Below, piece after piece: positions 25,829 to 33,969 of a stretch of DNA of 64,000 nucleotides (the stretch's first letter is position 1; each line of letters starts with the position of its first letter). The stretch is from the NCBI RefSeq assembly GCF_024704835.1, contig NZ_JAMXBE010000008.1:1-64000 (forward strand), written 5' to 3'. The notes beneath the pieces are model-generated. The model searched no databases, was not told the DNA's origin, and saw nothing but the letters and a program-made list of their open reading frames with translations. Source of the stretch: Parapedobacter tibetensis (GTDB taxonomy: Bacteria > Bacteroidota > Bacteroidia > Sphingobacteriales > Sphingobacteriaceae). Position numbers and translations under genes: made by a program.

Positions 25829-26631
25829 TGTTCTGTTTCTTTAGTGATTAAATCTATTTTACTGTAAACCAAATCATACGCATCTTTCCCGAGGAATAAA
25901 TGAACGGGAGGATTTTCTTCCTGAGTGATTTTAATTAATACTTCAGCCGCTTTTTGCGGATCGTTAGGTTGATTGCCGTTGATTTGGTTCAAATGGGCTG
26001 CTTCGCTTTCACGAGCGGAAGTATAAGCAGCAATAGGATTTTTAGGTGTTTGTGCTGAATCTTTTGATAAGAAATCGGTTCTGAAATACCCTGGATATAC
26101 CAAGGTGGTATGAACGCCAAATGGTTTCATTTCTTCGGCAAGTGCTTCGGTAAATCCGGCAACTGCGAACTTGGTGGAACAGTAAATACCAAAGCCCGGA
26201 AAATTTCCCAGGTAACCACCAATCGAAGCGATATTGAAAATATGTCCGAACCGCTGATTACGTAAATGTTTCGCTGCGTTTCGGATGACATTTAGCGAGC
26301 CAAAAACATTGACATCAAAATTCTTTTTTACTTCTTCGTCCGAAAGTTCTTCCAAAGTTCCGATCTGACCGTATCCGGCATTATTGACAACAACATCAAG
26401 CTGTCCGAAATGACTAACTGTTGCCTCTATCGCTTTTGCCACATCATTATTACTCGTAATATCCATTTCGATGGGAAGGAAATTTTCATTTCTCCCAATG
26501 GCTTCTATTAAAGACTTTTGAGTTCTTGATGTCGCCGCAACACGATAATTATTTGCCAAAAGTTCTTTTACAAGCGTTAAACCTAATCCCTTTGATGCAC
26601 CTGTAACAAACCATACTTTCTTTGTCTCCAT
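25795..26631 (-). CDS. Short-chain dehydrogenase/reductase
   Basis: A 278-residue classical SDR. NAD(P) binding is by TGASKGLGLTLV; VVNNAGYGQIG is the NNAG motif; the catalytic Ser is in FNIASIGG; and the Tyr-x-x-x-Lys pair is in YCSTKFA. PFGVHTTLVYPGYFRTDF is the post-catalytic region typical of the SDR subgroup seen next to AraC regulators in Bacteroidota. The substrate is unknown. It is the first gene of the operon with the Atu4866-domain gene (34-bp overlap) and the AraC regulator. Confidence 0.92.
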   Translation of the reverse strand: METKKVWFVTGASKGLGLTLVKELLANNYRVAATSRTQKSLIEAIGRNENFLPIEMDITSNNDVAKAIEATVSHFGQLDVVVNNAGYGQIGTLEELSDEEVKKNFDVNVFGSLNVIRNAAKHLRNQRFGHIFNIASIGGYLGNFPGFGIYCSTKFAVAGFTEALAEEMKPFGVHTTLVYPGYFRTDFLSKDSAQTPKNPIAAYTSARESEAAHLNQINGNQPNDPQKAAEVLIKITQEENPPVHLFLGKDAYDLVYSKIDLITKETEQWKSYTLFTAF

Positions 26632-26743
26632 TTTTTTTGAATTTTTAGATTAATAATTATTTACACTACAAAGTTGAGCATAGTGCAAATGATGGATGTA
26701 GTCTAATCAATGCTTGTTGTAGCCGAAACAAAGATTATAGTAT

Positions 26744-26824
26744 ATGTGGTCAAATAGAAAGATTACGGGAATGTCGCCATCGGAATACAGGATGAAATAC
26801 AACAAAGATGAGGTCAATCGATAA
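26744..26824 (+). pseudogene. AraC-family C-terminal HTH fragment
   Basis: The plus strand reads RKITGMSPSEYRMKYNKDEVNR-stop, the characteristic last 20 residues of an AraC-type DNA-binding domain (F-K-x-x-G-x-S-P-x-E-Y-R). The frame is open only from a TAG at 26738-26740, and no second helix-turn-helix precedes it. This is the tail of a lost regulator gene, in a 200-bp gap between the SDR operon and the exported VOC gene. Confidence 0.55.
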
Positions 26825-26832
26825 ATGAACGA

Positions 26833-27294
26833 TTAGCGTTGTTCGTTGTTAACCTCTATCCAATATCCATCGGGGTCCTTGATGTAGAGCTGTTTCACGC
26901 CGTCCACGCGCGTACCTACTTTGCCTGGCTCATTCTGCACGTTATAATAGACGATGCCGGAATTAGCCAGTCGGTCAATGAAATCATCAATAGAGGCCAC
27001 GCTAAAGCAAATATGGGTACTCCTATTGTGCGCTTTGATTTCCGTTGCATCCGCAATGAGGTGTAGTGAGAATCCCGAGGCGATCTCGAACCACGCGTGC
27101 TTGCCTATTTTAAAAGGCTCGGGAATGGTATCGAGCTGCAGTATTTCCTGATAAAAGGATGCACTTTTCTTGAGATCATAAACGGATAAGGCAATATGGT
27201 TGAACACCCCTTTGTTCTCTTGTGAATAGCCTTTAATATGGATTCCAATGAGACACATACCAATAAGTATGTACAGGATCAATGATTGTTTCAT
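26833..27294 (-). CDS. Exported VOC-family protein
   Basis: 153 residues with an N-terminal signal peptide (MKQSLILYILIGMCLIGIHIKGYSQ), followed by one VOC module. FNHIALSVYDLKKSASFYQEIL is the start, AWFEIASGFSLHLIAD the middle, and KQLYIKDPDGYWIEVNNEQ the C-terminal metal-site strand. Periplasmic glyoxalase-like proteins with this architecture are frequent in Bacteroidota. The substrate is unknown. The spacing to its neighbours suggests a single-gene unit. Confidence 0.85.
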   Translation of the reverse strand: MKQSLILYILIGMCLIGIHIKGYSQENKGVFNHIALSVYDLKKSASFYQEILQLDTIPEPFKIGKHAWFEIASGFSLHLIADATEIKAHNRSTHICFSVASIDDFIDRLANSGIVYYNVQNEPGKVGTRVDGVKQLYIKDPDGYWIEVNNEQR

Positions 27295-27403
27295 CCTTCA
27301 AATATACAGTAGGGAAAGGACACATGCAACTGCTGATGAGTAGGGATACACGAAGATAATCAAGCAGATCACTAGTGTGCGGGAAAAACCAACGTGTTTG
27401 AAA

Positions 27404-28828
27404 TTACCGATAAGCGAATAAGGCCTCCCCGTGCTGTAGGTCGTCGTACGGGTAATCTCCACTCGCTGCATTGCCCTTTGACATATCTACCACTTTGGCG
27501 GGAAACTTCTCCGCAAAGGCATAGATGAGCTGCATCATGTAGTGGTTGCCGTAATACCGTGTCAGGCTATCCCTGATATCCTCGGGGGTATTCAGGTCTG
27601 TGTCGTTGAATATATAGCCCATCGCATAAAAGTTCCCCTTTTCCACCCAGACGCAGCTCCGTTCCGAAGCATCCCTCCCTTTGTCGATAATAGCAAATGT
27701 GGGACGCTTGGATTCCAGGGATTGGAGTGCTTCATCCATGAGCGCATTATGTTCGGCCATATCCGGCAATGCACCAGCCGAATCGTCGGGTATCGGCTGC
27801 CCATACCTGCATAGCCGATGGTCCAGCCCGAATTGATGGGCCAGTTCGCGCAACAAACGGATGCCGTCATACTCCCGGTTGAATACCTGAATGCACCTGT
27901 GATGCTTCGCCAGCTTACCCACAGCCAGGTAGGTATAACCATTCACCCCCTCATAGCAGAACAGCCCATATTTGGGCTCAAACCGTTTCAGTGCTCGGTT
28001 ATACGCCGGCCATAAGCGCTTTATCTCGATGCATTCCAACAGCAGCGCCATCAGTTCAGTTGCGCATATTTCGAATGAAACCGAATAGATCTCCCTAAGA
28101 AAATGCTGGCGCTGGGGATTGATGTTATGCCCGGAGAAATGGGAGGCCACCCGCTTCTTTAGGTTGACCGCCTTCCCCACATAGATGATCTTACCCGCTC
28201 TGTTCCTCAAATAATATACGCCAGGTTTACCGGGCAATGCTTCAAAATCCGCTTTGGGCAGATTTGGGGGCAGCCGTTGGTCTTTGGAAGTCTTCTTGAG
28301 CATATCGGGGATATGGTTTTCCGTATCCCATTCCATCAGGCGGGTAAACAGAATAACAGTCGCATCCGCGTCCCCACCTGCACGGTGGCGGTTTTCAATG
28401 GGTATATCTAATGTATCGCATAGCTTGCCCAAACTGTACGAACGTAAACCTGGTCTTACCTTCCGGCTCATGCGTACCGTGCAAAGTTTTCTTGCATTCC
28501 ATTTATAGCCGCATTCTTCCAACTGGTGTCGCACGAAGGAGTAATCGAAATTTACATTATGGGCCACGAACACCCGCTCCTCCAGCATGGTAAACACCTT
28601 TTCGGCAATATCGCCGAATAAAGGTGCATCCCTCACCATGTCGTTGTCAATCCCGGTAAGAGCGAAAATAGGTAACGGAATTTCTTTTTCCGGATTAACC
28701 AGGGTTTCAAAACGATCTATAATGTCGTGTCCGTCATGTATAATGATGGCGATCTCGGTAATCCTGCTTCCCGATGCATTACCTCCAGTGGTCTCGATGT
28801 CTACGATAGCGTATTCGATATGTTTCAT
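27404..28828 (-). CDS. DnaQ-type 3'-5' exonuclease fused to GIY-YIG (Cho/UvrC-like) nuclease
   Basis: 474 residues from the ATG at 28828; a GTG at 28840 would overlap the polymerase stop. Residues 1-170 form a DEDDh exonuclease: VDIETTG (Asp10, Glu12), VAHNVNFDYSFV and HRAGGDADAT, all catalytic residues present. Residues 200-290 form a GIY-YIG nuclease: GVYYLRN, IIYVGKAVNLKKRV, and the catalytic Glu in LLLECIEIKRLWPAYN. The C-terminal 180 residues resemble the Cho/UvrC middle region. It is the third gene of the polymerase operon, its ATG 5 bp past the dnaE-like stop. Proofreading plus damage-strand incision is inferred; E. coli Cho is likewise SOS-induced. Confidence 0.88.
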   Translation of the reverse strand: MKHIEYAIVDIETTGGNASGSRITEIAIIIHDGHDIIDRFETLVNPEKEIPLPIFALTGIDNDMVRDAPLFGDIAEKVFTMLEERVFVAHNVNFDYSFVRHQLEECGYKWNARKLCTVRMSRKVRPGLRSYSLGKLCDTLDIPIENRHRAGGDADATVILFTRLMEWDTENHIPDMLKKTSKDQRLPPNLPKADFEALPGKPGVYYLRNRAGKIIYVGKAVNLKKRVASHFSGHNINPQRQHFLREIYSVSFEICATELMALLLECIEIKRLWPAYNRALKRFEPKYGLFCYEGVNGYTYLAVGKLAKHHRCIQVFNREYDGIRLLRELAHQFGLDHRLCRYGQPIPDDSAGALPDMAEHNALMDEALQSLESKRPTFAIIDKGRDASERSCVWVEKGNFYAMGYIFNDTDLNTPEDIRDSLTRYYGNHYMMQLIYAFAEKFPAKVVDMSKGNAASGDYPYDDLQHGEALFAYR

Positions 28829-28832
28829 TTTA

Positions 28833-31769
28833 TCATTCACTCCTAGGGTCGTTTTTTAACGGCATCTTGCCACATCTTATCACTTCCAGTGCCGGACAGC
28901 CGAAATCTACGGTCACTTTGCCTTCTAACAGGTACAGGCCGTTGCCGAGCAGCGGATACTTGGCCAATGAGGGTGGGAAATGCACCGTATCGAAAAAGTC
29001 GCTGTTGGCATCAAAGAACGTCCCGAATTTCATACGCTGGCCGTTCTTCGTACGAACATCCTTATCCGCCACAAAATCGCCGACCATGCGCACCACCAGA
29101 CCTTCGAGTTCCAATAGACCATCGGCATCCGTTTCACCGCGGAAGTCCGATTTAGCCAGATCGAACATAGAAGCGGAAACCGGGAAGCCCATCAATTCAA
29201 TTTCATCATAGATGTCTTCCAATATGGAATACTCCAGTTTAGGCAATACCGGCCTAGATGCCATGCTTTCAAACAAGGGCACTGATTCCTGCTTCTGCTT
29301 CTTGCCGGATAAAAGTAAATGCGTCTCCCATAACAGTTCTTTTTTGCCTATGCCCGTAAACCGGAACGCTCCGCAGCGGATGAGCACCACCATCTGTTCC
29401 AAGCTCGCTCCGGTACGTAAGACGAAGTTTTCAATACCCGTATAATCCCCGTTTTGCTGCCGTTCATCCGGTATACGCTTCGCCAGCTTTTCTTCAAGAT
29501 TCAGTAAGCAGTCGAATCCCAAATAAATATCATCACCGTAAATGGTGGCTTTGAAAACGCTCCTGTTCACACAGGGCAGGCAGATATTGGCCCCCGATTT
29601 CCGCGCTTCGTTTACATATACCTTACGGTTGTAAAAGCCACCGTAATTATTCAGCACGGCCACCATGAATTCTTTGGGATAGTAGGTCTTCAAATAGAGG
29701 CTCTGGTAGCTTTCTACGGCGAAGGAAGCGGAGTGTGCCTTGTTAAAGCTGTAACCGGCAAAGGATTCCATCTGCCGCCATATCTCCATCGAGGTAGCTT
29801 CGGGATAGTTCATCGCTTTGCAGTGGCTGAAAAACTTATCCTTTATTTCCAGCAGGTGATTGATATGGCGGTATTTGCCACTCATCATCCTTCTCAACAC
29901 ATCGGCGTCGGCTAGGTCAAGCCCACCATAATGGTGTCCGATTTTCATGACATCTTCTTGGTACACCATCACGCCGTAGGTTTCCCTTAGCTGTTCTTCG
30001 AATACCGGATGCGGGTATTCGACCTTTGAAGGATCATGATGCCGTTCTATATAAGCTTTCATCATACCGCTGCTGGCTACACCCGGTCTTATTATGGAAG
30101 ATGCCGCCACAAGGGTAAGGTAATTGTCGCATGTTAACTTGGTGAGCAATTGCCGCATGGCAGGTGATTCGATGTAAAAACAGCCGATGGTATTTGCGGA
30201 TTTCAGTTGCTTAGCGATTTTTTCATCGTTGAAAAAACGCCTTGGATTACCGGTATCGATCACAATCCCTTTATTTTGCTTTACGATTTCACGGCAATCT
30301 TTGATATGGCCGATACCGCGTTGGCTTAAAATATCGAACTTCTCAAAGCCGATATCCTCGGCTACATACATATCGAACTGTACGGTGGGCAGGCCCTTCG
30401 GCGGGTAGTCCAATGCCGAATAATTGGTAAGAGGCAGCTCCGAGATCAGTATCCCGCTGGCATGGATGGAGCGCTGGTTGGGGAAGTCTTTTACGCGGTT
30501 GCATACGGAAAGGATCATGTCCGTTACTTCATTCTTGTTGAGCATGTGCTGCGGCTCATGCACCAACCTGTCAATTTCGCCTTTCGGCAGTCCATATATC
30601 TTACCCAGTTCGCGGATCACGCTGCGTCCTTGGAAAGTGCTTATGGTACCCATGAGTGCGGTATGCCCGCTTTGGTAATGCTTGAAAATATAATCATAGA
30701 TTTCATCGCGTTCATTCCAGGAAAAGTCTACATCAAAGTCGGGTGGGGATATGCGCTTGGGGTTCAAAAATCTTTCAAAATATAAATCTAACGCTATGGG
30801 GCAAACATCCGTGATGCCGAGGCAATAGGCCACTACGCTATTGGCGCCACTGCCCCTGCCCACATAGTGGAAATCCCGGCGGCGGGCATAGCGGCAGATG
30901 TCGTCTGTAATAAGGAAATAGGACGAGAAGTTAAGGTCGTCAATAATATCCAGTTCCTTCAGTACCCGTTCCCGCGCTTTCTTGTCGCCAGCTCCATACC
31001 TTCGTACAAAGCCGTCCATCGCGTATTTATATAACAATTGCTTGTCTTCATACCTGCTGCCGGTGAACGTTTCCTTGTTCTTTACCTTTTTGAAATCGAA
31101 ATCGAAGGCACATTGCGCCAGTAACCTGTTTGTATTTCGGATCAATTGCGGGAATTGCTTATAGCATTCCATGAGTTTCACGTTAGGGAGGAACACGTCA
31201 TCAGGCATTGCCACCTGTCCGGATTGCAACTGGGAAATCAGGATATTGTTGTCTATCGCCCTCAATTGGCTATGCAGTTTATAATCCTGTGGATGGAAAG
31301 AAACAGAGGCGAGTATTACATATTTTTCAAAATTTCTAGCGGGCTCCATAACGATCCGGTTCACTTCGGATGGCCTTATGCCGATGTATTCATTATCCCG
31401 TAAGTCCCTTACTTTCACGTTACCATAGGGATAGACGATAAACGCATGGCTTAACTCCGGTGCAATTTCCGGCAAAGGCTTATTCTCGCGGTTGGCTTCG
31501 GTCATCAGATCGTTTAGTTCCTGAAAGCCATTTCCATCCTTTGCAATACCGATATAGCGCAATGCGTCCTTATTGCGGTATTCCATGCCCGCAAGGATAT
31601 TCAGGCCGGTTTCCTGCCCAAGCCTGATAAAATCGAGCACCCCGCTGCTGTTGTTGATGTCGGTGAGCACGGCCGTATCATAGCCATTGGCCAGCATCCC
31701 GCTTATGAGGTCTTCCAGGCTAAGTGTCCCATAACGTAGGCTATAATAGCTATGTAAATTGAGCAACAT
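28833..31769 (-). CDS. DnaE-type (error-prone, DnaE2-like) DNA polymerase III alpha subunit
   Basis: 978 residues from the ATG at 31769, chosen for its AGGAAAGG ribosome-binding site; the frame runs 45 codons further up inside the upstream polymerase gene. The palm aspartates are in PDFDVDF (Asp344, 346, 348). YVGRGSGANSVVAYCLGIT and ERFLNPKRISPPD are the C-family core, and GYSFNKAHSASFAVESYQS is the C-terminal signature. The N-terminal PHP domain (LHSYYSLRYGT; VLTDINNSSG) lacks several metal-binding His of active PHP sites. At under 1000 residues it is shorter than replicative DnaE. Its start overlaps the Y-family polymerase gene by 20 bp. Confidence 0.9.
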   Translation of the reverse strand: MLLNLHSYYSLRYGTLSLEDLISGMLANGYDTAVLTDINNSSGVLDFIRLGQETGLNILAGMEYRNKDALRYIGIAKDGNGFQELNDLMTEANRENKPLPEIAPELSHAFIVYPYGNVKVRDLRDNEYIGIRPSEVNRIVMEPARNFEKYVILASVSFHPQDYKLHSQLRAIDNNILISQLQSGQVAMPDDVFLPNVKLMECYKQFPQLIRNTNRLLAQCAFDFDFKKVKNKETFTGSRYEDKQLLYKYAMDGFVRRYGAGDKKARERVLKELDIIDDLNFSSYFLITDDICRYARRRDFHYVGRGSGANSVVAYCLGITDVCPIALDLYFERFLNPKRISPPDFDVDFSWNERDEIYDYIFKHYQSGHTALMGTISTFQGRSVIRELGKIYGLPKGEIDRLVHEPQHMLNKNEVTDMILSVCNRVKDFPNQRSIHASGILISELPLTNYSALDYPPKGLPTVQFDMYVAEDIGFEKFDILSQRGIGHIKDCREIVKQNKGIVIDTGNPRRFFNDEKIAKQLKSANTIGCFYIESPAMRQLLTKLTCDNYLTLVAASSIIRPGVASSGMMKAYIERHHDPSKVEYPHPVFEEQLRETYGVMVYQEDVMKIGHHYGGLDLADADVLRRMMSGKYRHINHLLEIKDKFFSHCKAMNYPEATSMEIWRQMESFAGYSFNKAHSASFAVESYQSLYLKTYYPKEFMVAVLNNYGGFYNRKVYVNEARKSGANICLPCVNRSVFKATIYGDDIYLGFDCLLNLEEKLAKRIPDERQQNGDYTGIENFVLRTGASLEQMVVLIRCGAFRFTGIGKKELLWETHLLLSGKKQKQESVPLFESMASRPVLPKLEYSILEDIYDEIELMGFPVSASMFDLAKSDFRGETDADGLLELEGLVVRMVGDFVADKDVRTKNGQRMKFGTFFDANSDFFDTVHFPPSLAKYPLLGNGLYLLEGKVTVDFGCPALEVIRCGKMPLKNDPRSE

Positions 31770-32937
31770 CCTTTCCTCCCTTTGCTTTGTCGTCGTCTTG
31801 TAAACATATCCCCCGCAGTATGTATTTCGCGCCATAGCGCATCCGTATCTCATCCATCGCCTGCATAAGACTAATTTCTTCCAGTGTGTCGTTGAACAAA
31901 TCAACCTGGTAACTGCCGTATATCAGGTTGCTGAACTTCACCCCTACCAGCCGGATAAGCATACGCCTGCTATATAGCTTCCGGAATAATTCCATGACCT
32001 TTTCCATAATCACCCGGTCGGAGTTGGTAAAGGGTACCTTCACCTGTTGCGTATGCGTATCGAAATTGCTGTACCTTATTTTCAAGGTGATGCAGCCTGT
32101 GAGCTTCTTCTCTTTACGCAAATCAAAAGCCAGTTCGTCTACCATGCTCACCAACGTTTTTTTCAGGATATCCATATCAATGGTATCGCTTTCATACGTT
32201 GTTTCTTTGCTCATACTTTTCTGCTCATGAAAAGGTACTACTGGATTATTATCAATCCCATTGGCTTTTTTCCAGATTGACACACCATTTTCTCCCATAA
32301 CCCGCCGCATGGTAAATACCTCCATCTCCTGTAAGGTGTGGATTTTGGAGATGCCCATATTGCGGAGCAAGGGATACGTTTTGTCACCGATACCCGGTAT
32401 TTTCCGTATGGATAATGGCGCTAAAAATGGTTTCTCTGTACCATCATCCACTTTCTTTTCTCCGCATGGCTTGGCTTCACCGGTAGCAATTTTGCTAACG
32501 GTCTTGTTAATAGAAAGGCCGAAGGAAATAGGCAGCCCCGTTTCTTCAATGATCCGCTGGCGCAGTTCCTGGGTTATTTTCCAGGTTCCAAAAAATTTAT
32601 CCATGCCGCTCATATCAATATAGTGTTCATCGATACTGGCCTTTTCCACCAGCGGTGCTTTTTCCTCGATAATCTCCGTGACGATATTGGAGTACTTTGA
32701 GTATAGATCATGATCGCCTTTTACCAGTATAGCCTCTGGACATAGTTGTCGTGCTAATCTCATCGGCATTGCAGAATGGATGCCGAATTTGCGTGCTTCA
32801 TAGGAGCAGGATGCGACAACGCCCCGGTCACTGCTTCCACCGATCAGCACAGGCTTTCCCATAAGGTCACTATTGAGGAGCCTCTCCACGCTTACAAAGA
32901 AAGAGTCCAAATCGCAATGCACAATATGCCTTTCCAT
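31750..32937 (-). CDS. Y-family DNA polymerase (DinB/Pol IV-like)
   Basis: A 395-residue translesion polymerase. Catalytic carboxylates are intact: HCDLDSFFVSVE (Asp9) and SIDEHYIDMSG (Asp103, Glu104). This separates it from ImuB, whose active site is dead. SCSYEARKFGIHSAMP is the fingers region, IPGIGDKTYPLLRNMGI the thumb helix-hairpin-helix, and a little-finger domain follows (GCITLKIRYSNFDTHTQQ). QVDLF near residue 364 fits the sliding-clamp-binding consensus QLxLF. It is the first gene of the operon and is divergent from the S24-type repressor gene, with 68 bp between the start codons. Confidence 0.93.
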   Translation of the reverse strand: MERHIVHCDLDSFFVSVERLLNSDLMGKPVLIGGSSDRGVVASCSYEARKFGIHSAMPMRLARQLCPEAILVKGDHDLYSKYSNIVTEIIEEKAPLVEKASIDEHYIDMSGMDKFFGTWKITQELRQRIIEETGLPISFGLSINKTVSKIATGEAKPCGEKKVDDGTEKPFLAPLSIRKIPGIGDKTYPLLRNMGISKIHTLQEMEVFTMRRVMGENGVSIWKKANGIDNNPVVPFHEQKSMSKETTYESDTIDMDILKKTLVSMVDELAFDLRKEKKLTGCITLKIRYSNFDTHTQQVKVPFTNSDRVIMEKVMELFRKLYSRRMLIRLVGVKFSNLIYGSYQVDLFNDTLEEISLMQAMDEIRMRYGAKYILRGICLQDDDKAKGGKDVAQFT

Positions 32938-32952
32938 TTCACAAACAATTTT

Positions 32953-32987
32953 TATCTTTGACTAAATTATAGTCATAATCACGACTA
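32953..32987. promoter_or_regulatory. Operator and divergent promoter of the polymerase cassette
   Basis: Within the 68-bp gap, TATCTTTG at 32953-32960 matches the Bacteroidota -7 consensus for the repressor gene, with TTTC about 18 bp before it. Overlapping its end is TGACTA-aatta-TAGTCA (32959-32975), a perfect 6-bp inverted repeat, and a third half-site CGACTA at 32982-32987 pairs again with TAGTC. The minus-strand TAATTTAG inside the palindrome is a passable -7 element for the polymerase operon. A dimeric repressor bound here would block both directions. Confidence 0.6.
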
Positions 32988-33005
32988 CAATTTACACAAT
33001 AGTGA

Positions 33006-33806
33006 ATGACAATGGCAAATATTTTTTTTGCGGGCAACATAAAATTCCTGCGCACCAGGCGAAAGTTGACACAGGAGGCATTTGCATCCAAACTTTCCAT
33101 GACACGCTCCAAGCTGAATTGCATCGAGATGGGGCAGACTAGGTCACCGGCCATCGAAGACCTGTTAAAGTTTTCGGATTATTTTAAAGTGAGTATCGAC
33201 AGCCTCATCAAGGTTGACCTATCTAAATTAGGCGAACTGAAGCTACGGGAACTGGAAGCGGGCACCGATGTGTACATCAAGGGCGGCAACCTGCGTGTGC
33301 TGGCCATCACGGTGGATAGGGATAACAACGAAAACGTAGAGTATGTACCCATTAAGGCAAAGGCGGGCTATCTGGCAGGATACAATGATCCAGAATTCAT
33401 CGCTTCGCTTCCCAGGTATTCTTTGCCCAACCTGCCTAAACAGGGCACCTATCGCATTTTCCCTTCAGCGGGCGATTCCATGGTTCCCGTGCCTGAGGAC
33501 AGCGACATTACAGTGGAATACATCGAGGATTGGGCTGCCATCAAACCGGAGACCCCCTGCATTGTAGTTATGAAAGGACAGGATTTTGTTTTTAAGCTGG
33601 TGACTTTGAAGGACAATGGCACATGTTTGCTGCGATCGCTCAATCCGCTTACTGAGCCTTATACGATACATGCCGATGATGTGCTGGAAATATGGAAATT
33701 TTATTCCTTTACCAGCCGAGATATCCCTGAGCCGGAAACAGATATGCGACAACTCGTGCGGATGGTGAAGGATTTACAGGATGAGGTAAAGGCACTATCG
33801 AAATGA
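33006..33806 (+). CDS. LexA/CI-like self-cleaving repressor (XRE HTH + S24 peptidase)
   Basis: 266 residues. The XRE helix-turn-helix is at residues 8-65 (KFLRTRRKLTQEAFASKLSMTRSKLNCIEMG). A linker leads to an S24 domain. A candidate Ala-Gly cleavage site is Ala120-Gly121 in KAKAGYLAGY; the nucleophile Ser158 is in SAGDSMVP; and the general-base Lys197 is in FVFKLV. All three features of RecA-stimulated autoproteolysis (LexA, CI, UmuD) are thus present. A 30-residue charged tail follows. It is divergent from the polymerase operon across a palindromic operator, so it is most likely the damage-sensing repressor of that operon and of itself. Confidence 0.85.
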   Translation: MTMANIFFAGNIKFLRTRRKLTQEAFASKLSMTRSKLNCIEMGQTRSPAIEDLLKFSDYFKVSIDSLIKVDLSKLGELKLRELEAGTDVYIKGGNLRVLAITVDRDNNENVEYVPIKAKAGYLAGYNDPEFIASLPRYSLPNLPKQGTYRIFPSAGDSMVPVPEDSDITVEYIEDWAAIKPETPCIVVMKGQDFVFKLVTLKDNGTCLLRSLNPLTEPYTIHADDVLEIWKFYSFTSRDIPEPETDMRQLVRMVKDLQDEVKALSK

Positions 33807-33897
33807 GTGAATTTTACTCCATACTCAGGTAATGAACGGATAAATGAGGCATCGGCAGCAAAAACATAGCGTGAATTTGAATAATGAATCCCGAAAA

Positions 33898-33930
33898 CGA
33901 GATTTTCTACACACGGTGTAGAAAATCTCG
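33898..33930. terminator. Long perfect hairpin between convergent genes
   Basis: CGAGATTTTCTACAC and its exact complement GTGTAGAAAATCTCG form a 15-bp stem around ACG. It lies between the convergent repressor gene (ends 33806) and the beta-helix lipoprotein gene (ends 33970). The position suggests a bidirectional terminator, but there is no T-tract on either side. The rest of 33807-33969 shows nothing else. Confidence 0.55.
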
Positions 33931-33969
33931 CTGAGGGCATCACTATGGGAATAGGTCGGTGATTATTGC

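Noticed and set aside
31750-32937. ImuB
   Set aside because: ImuB proteins lack the catalytic carboxylates; here Asp9, Asp103 and Glu104 are present, so a DinB-like active polymerase fits better.
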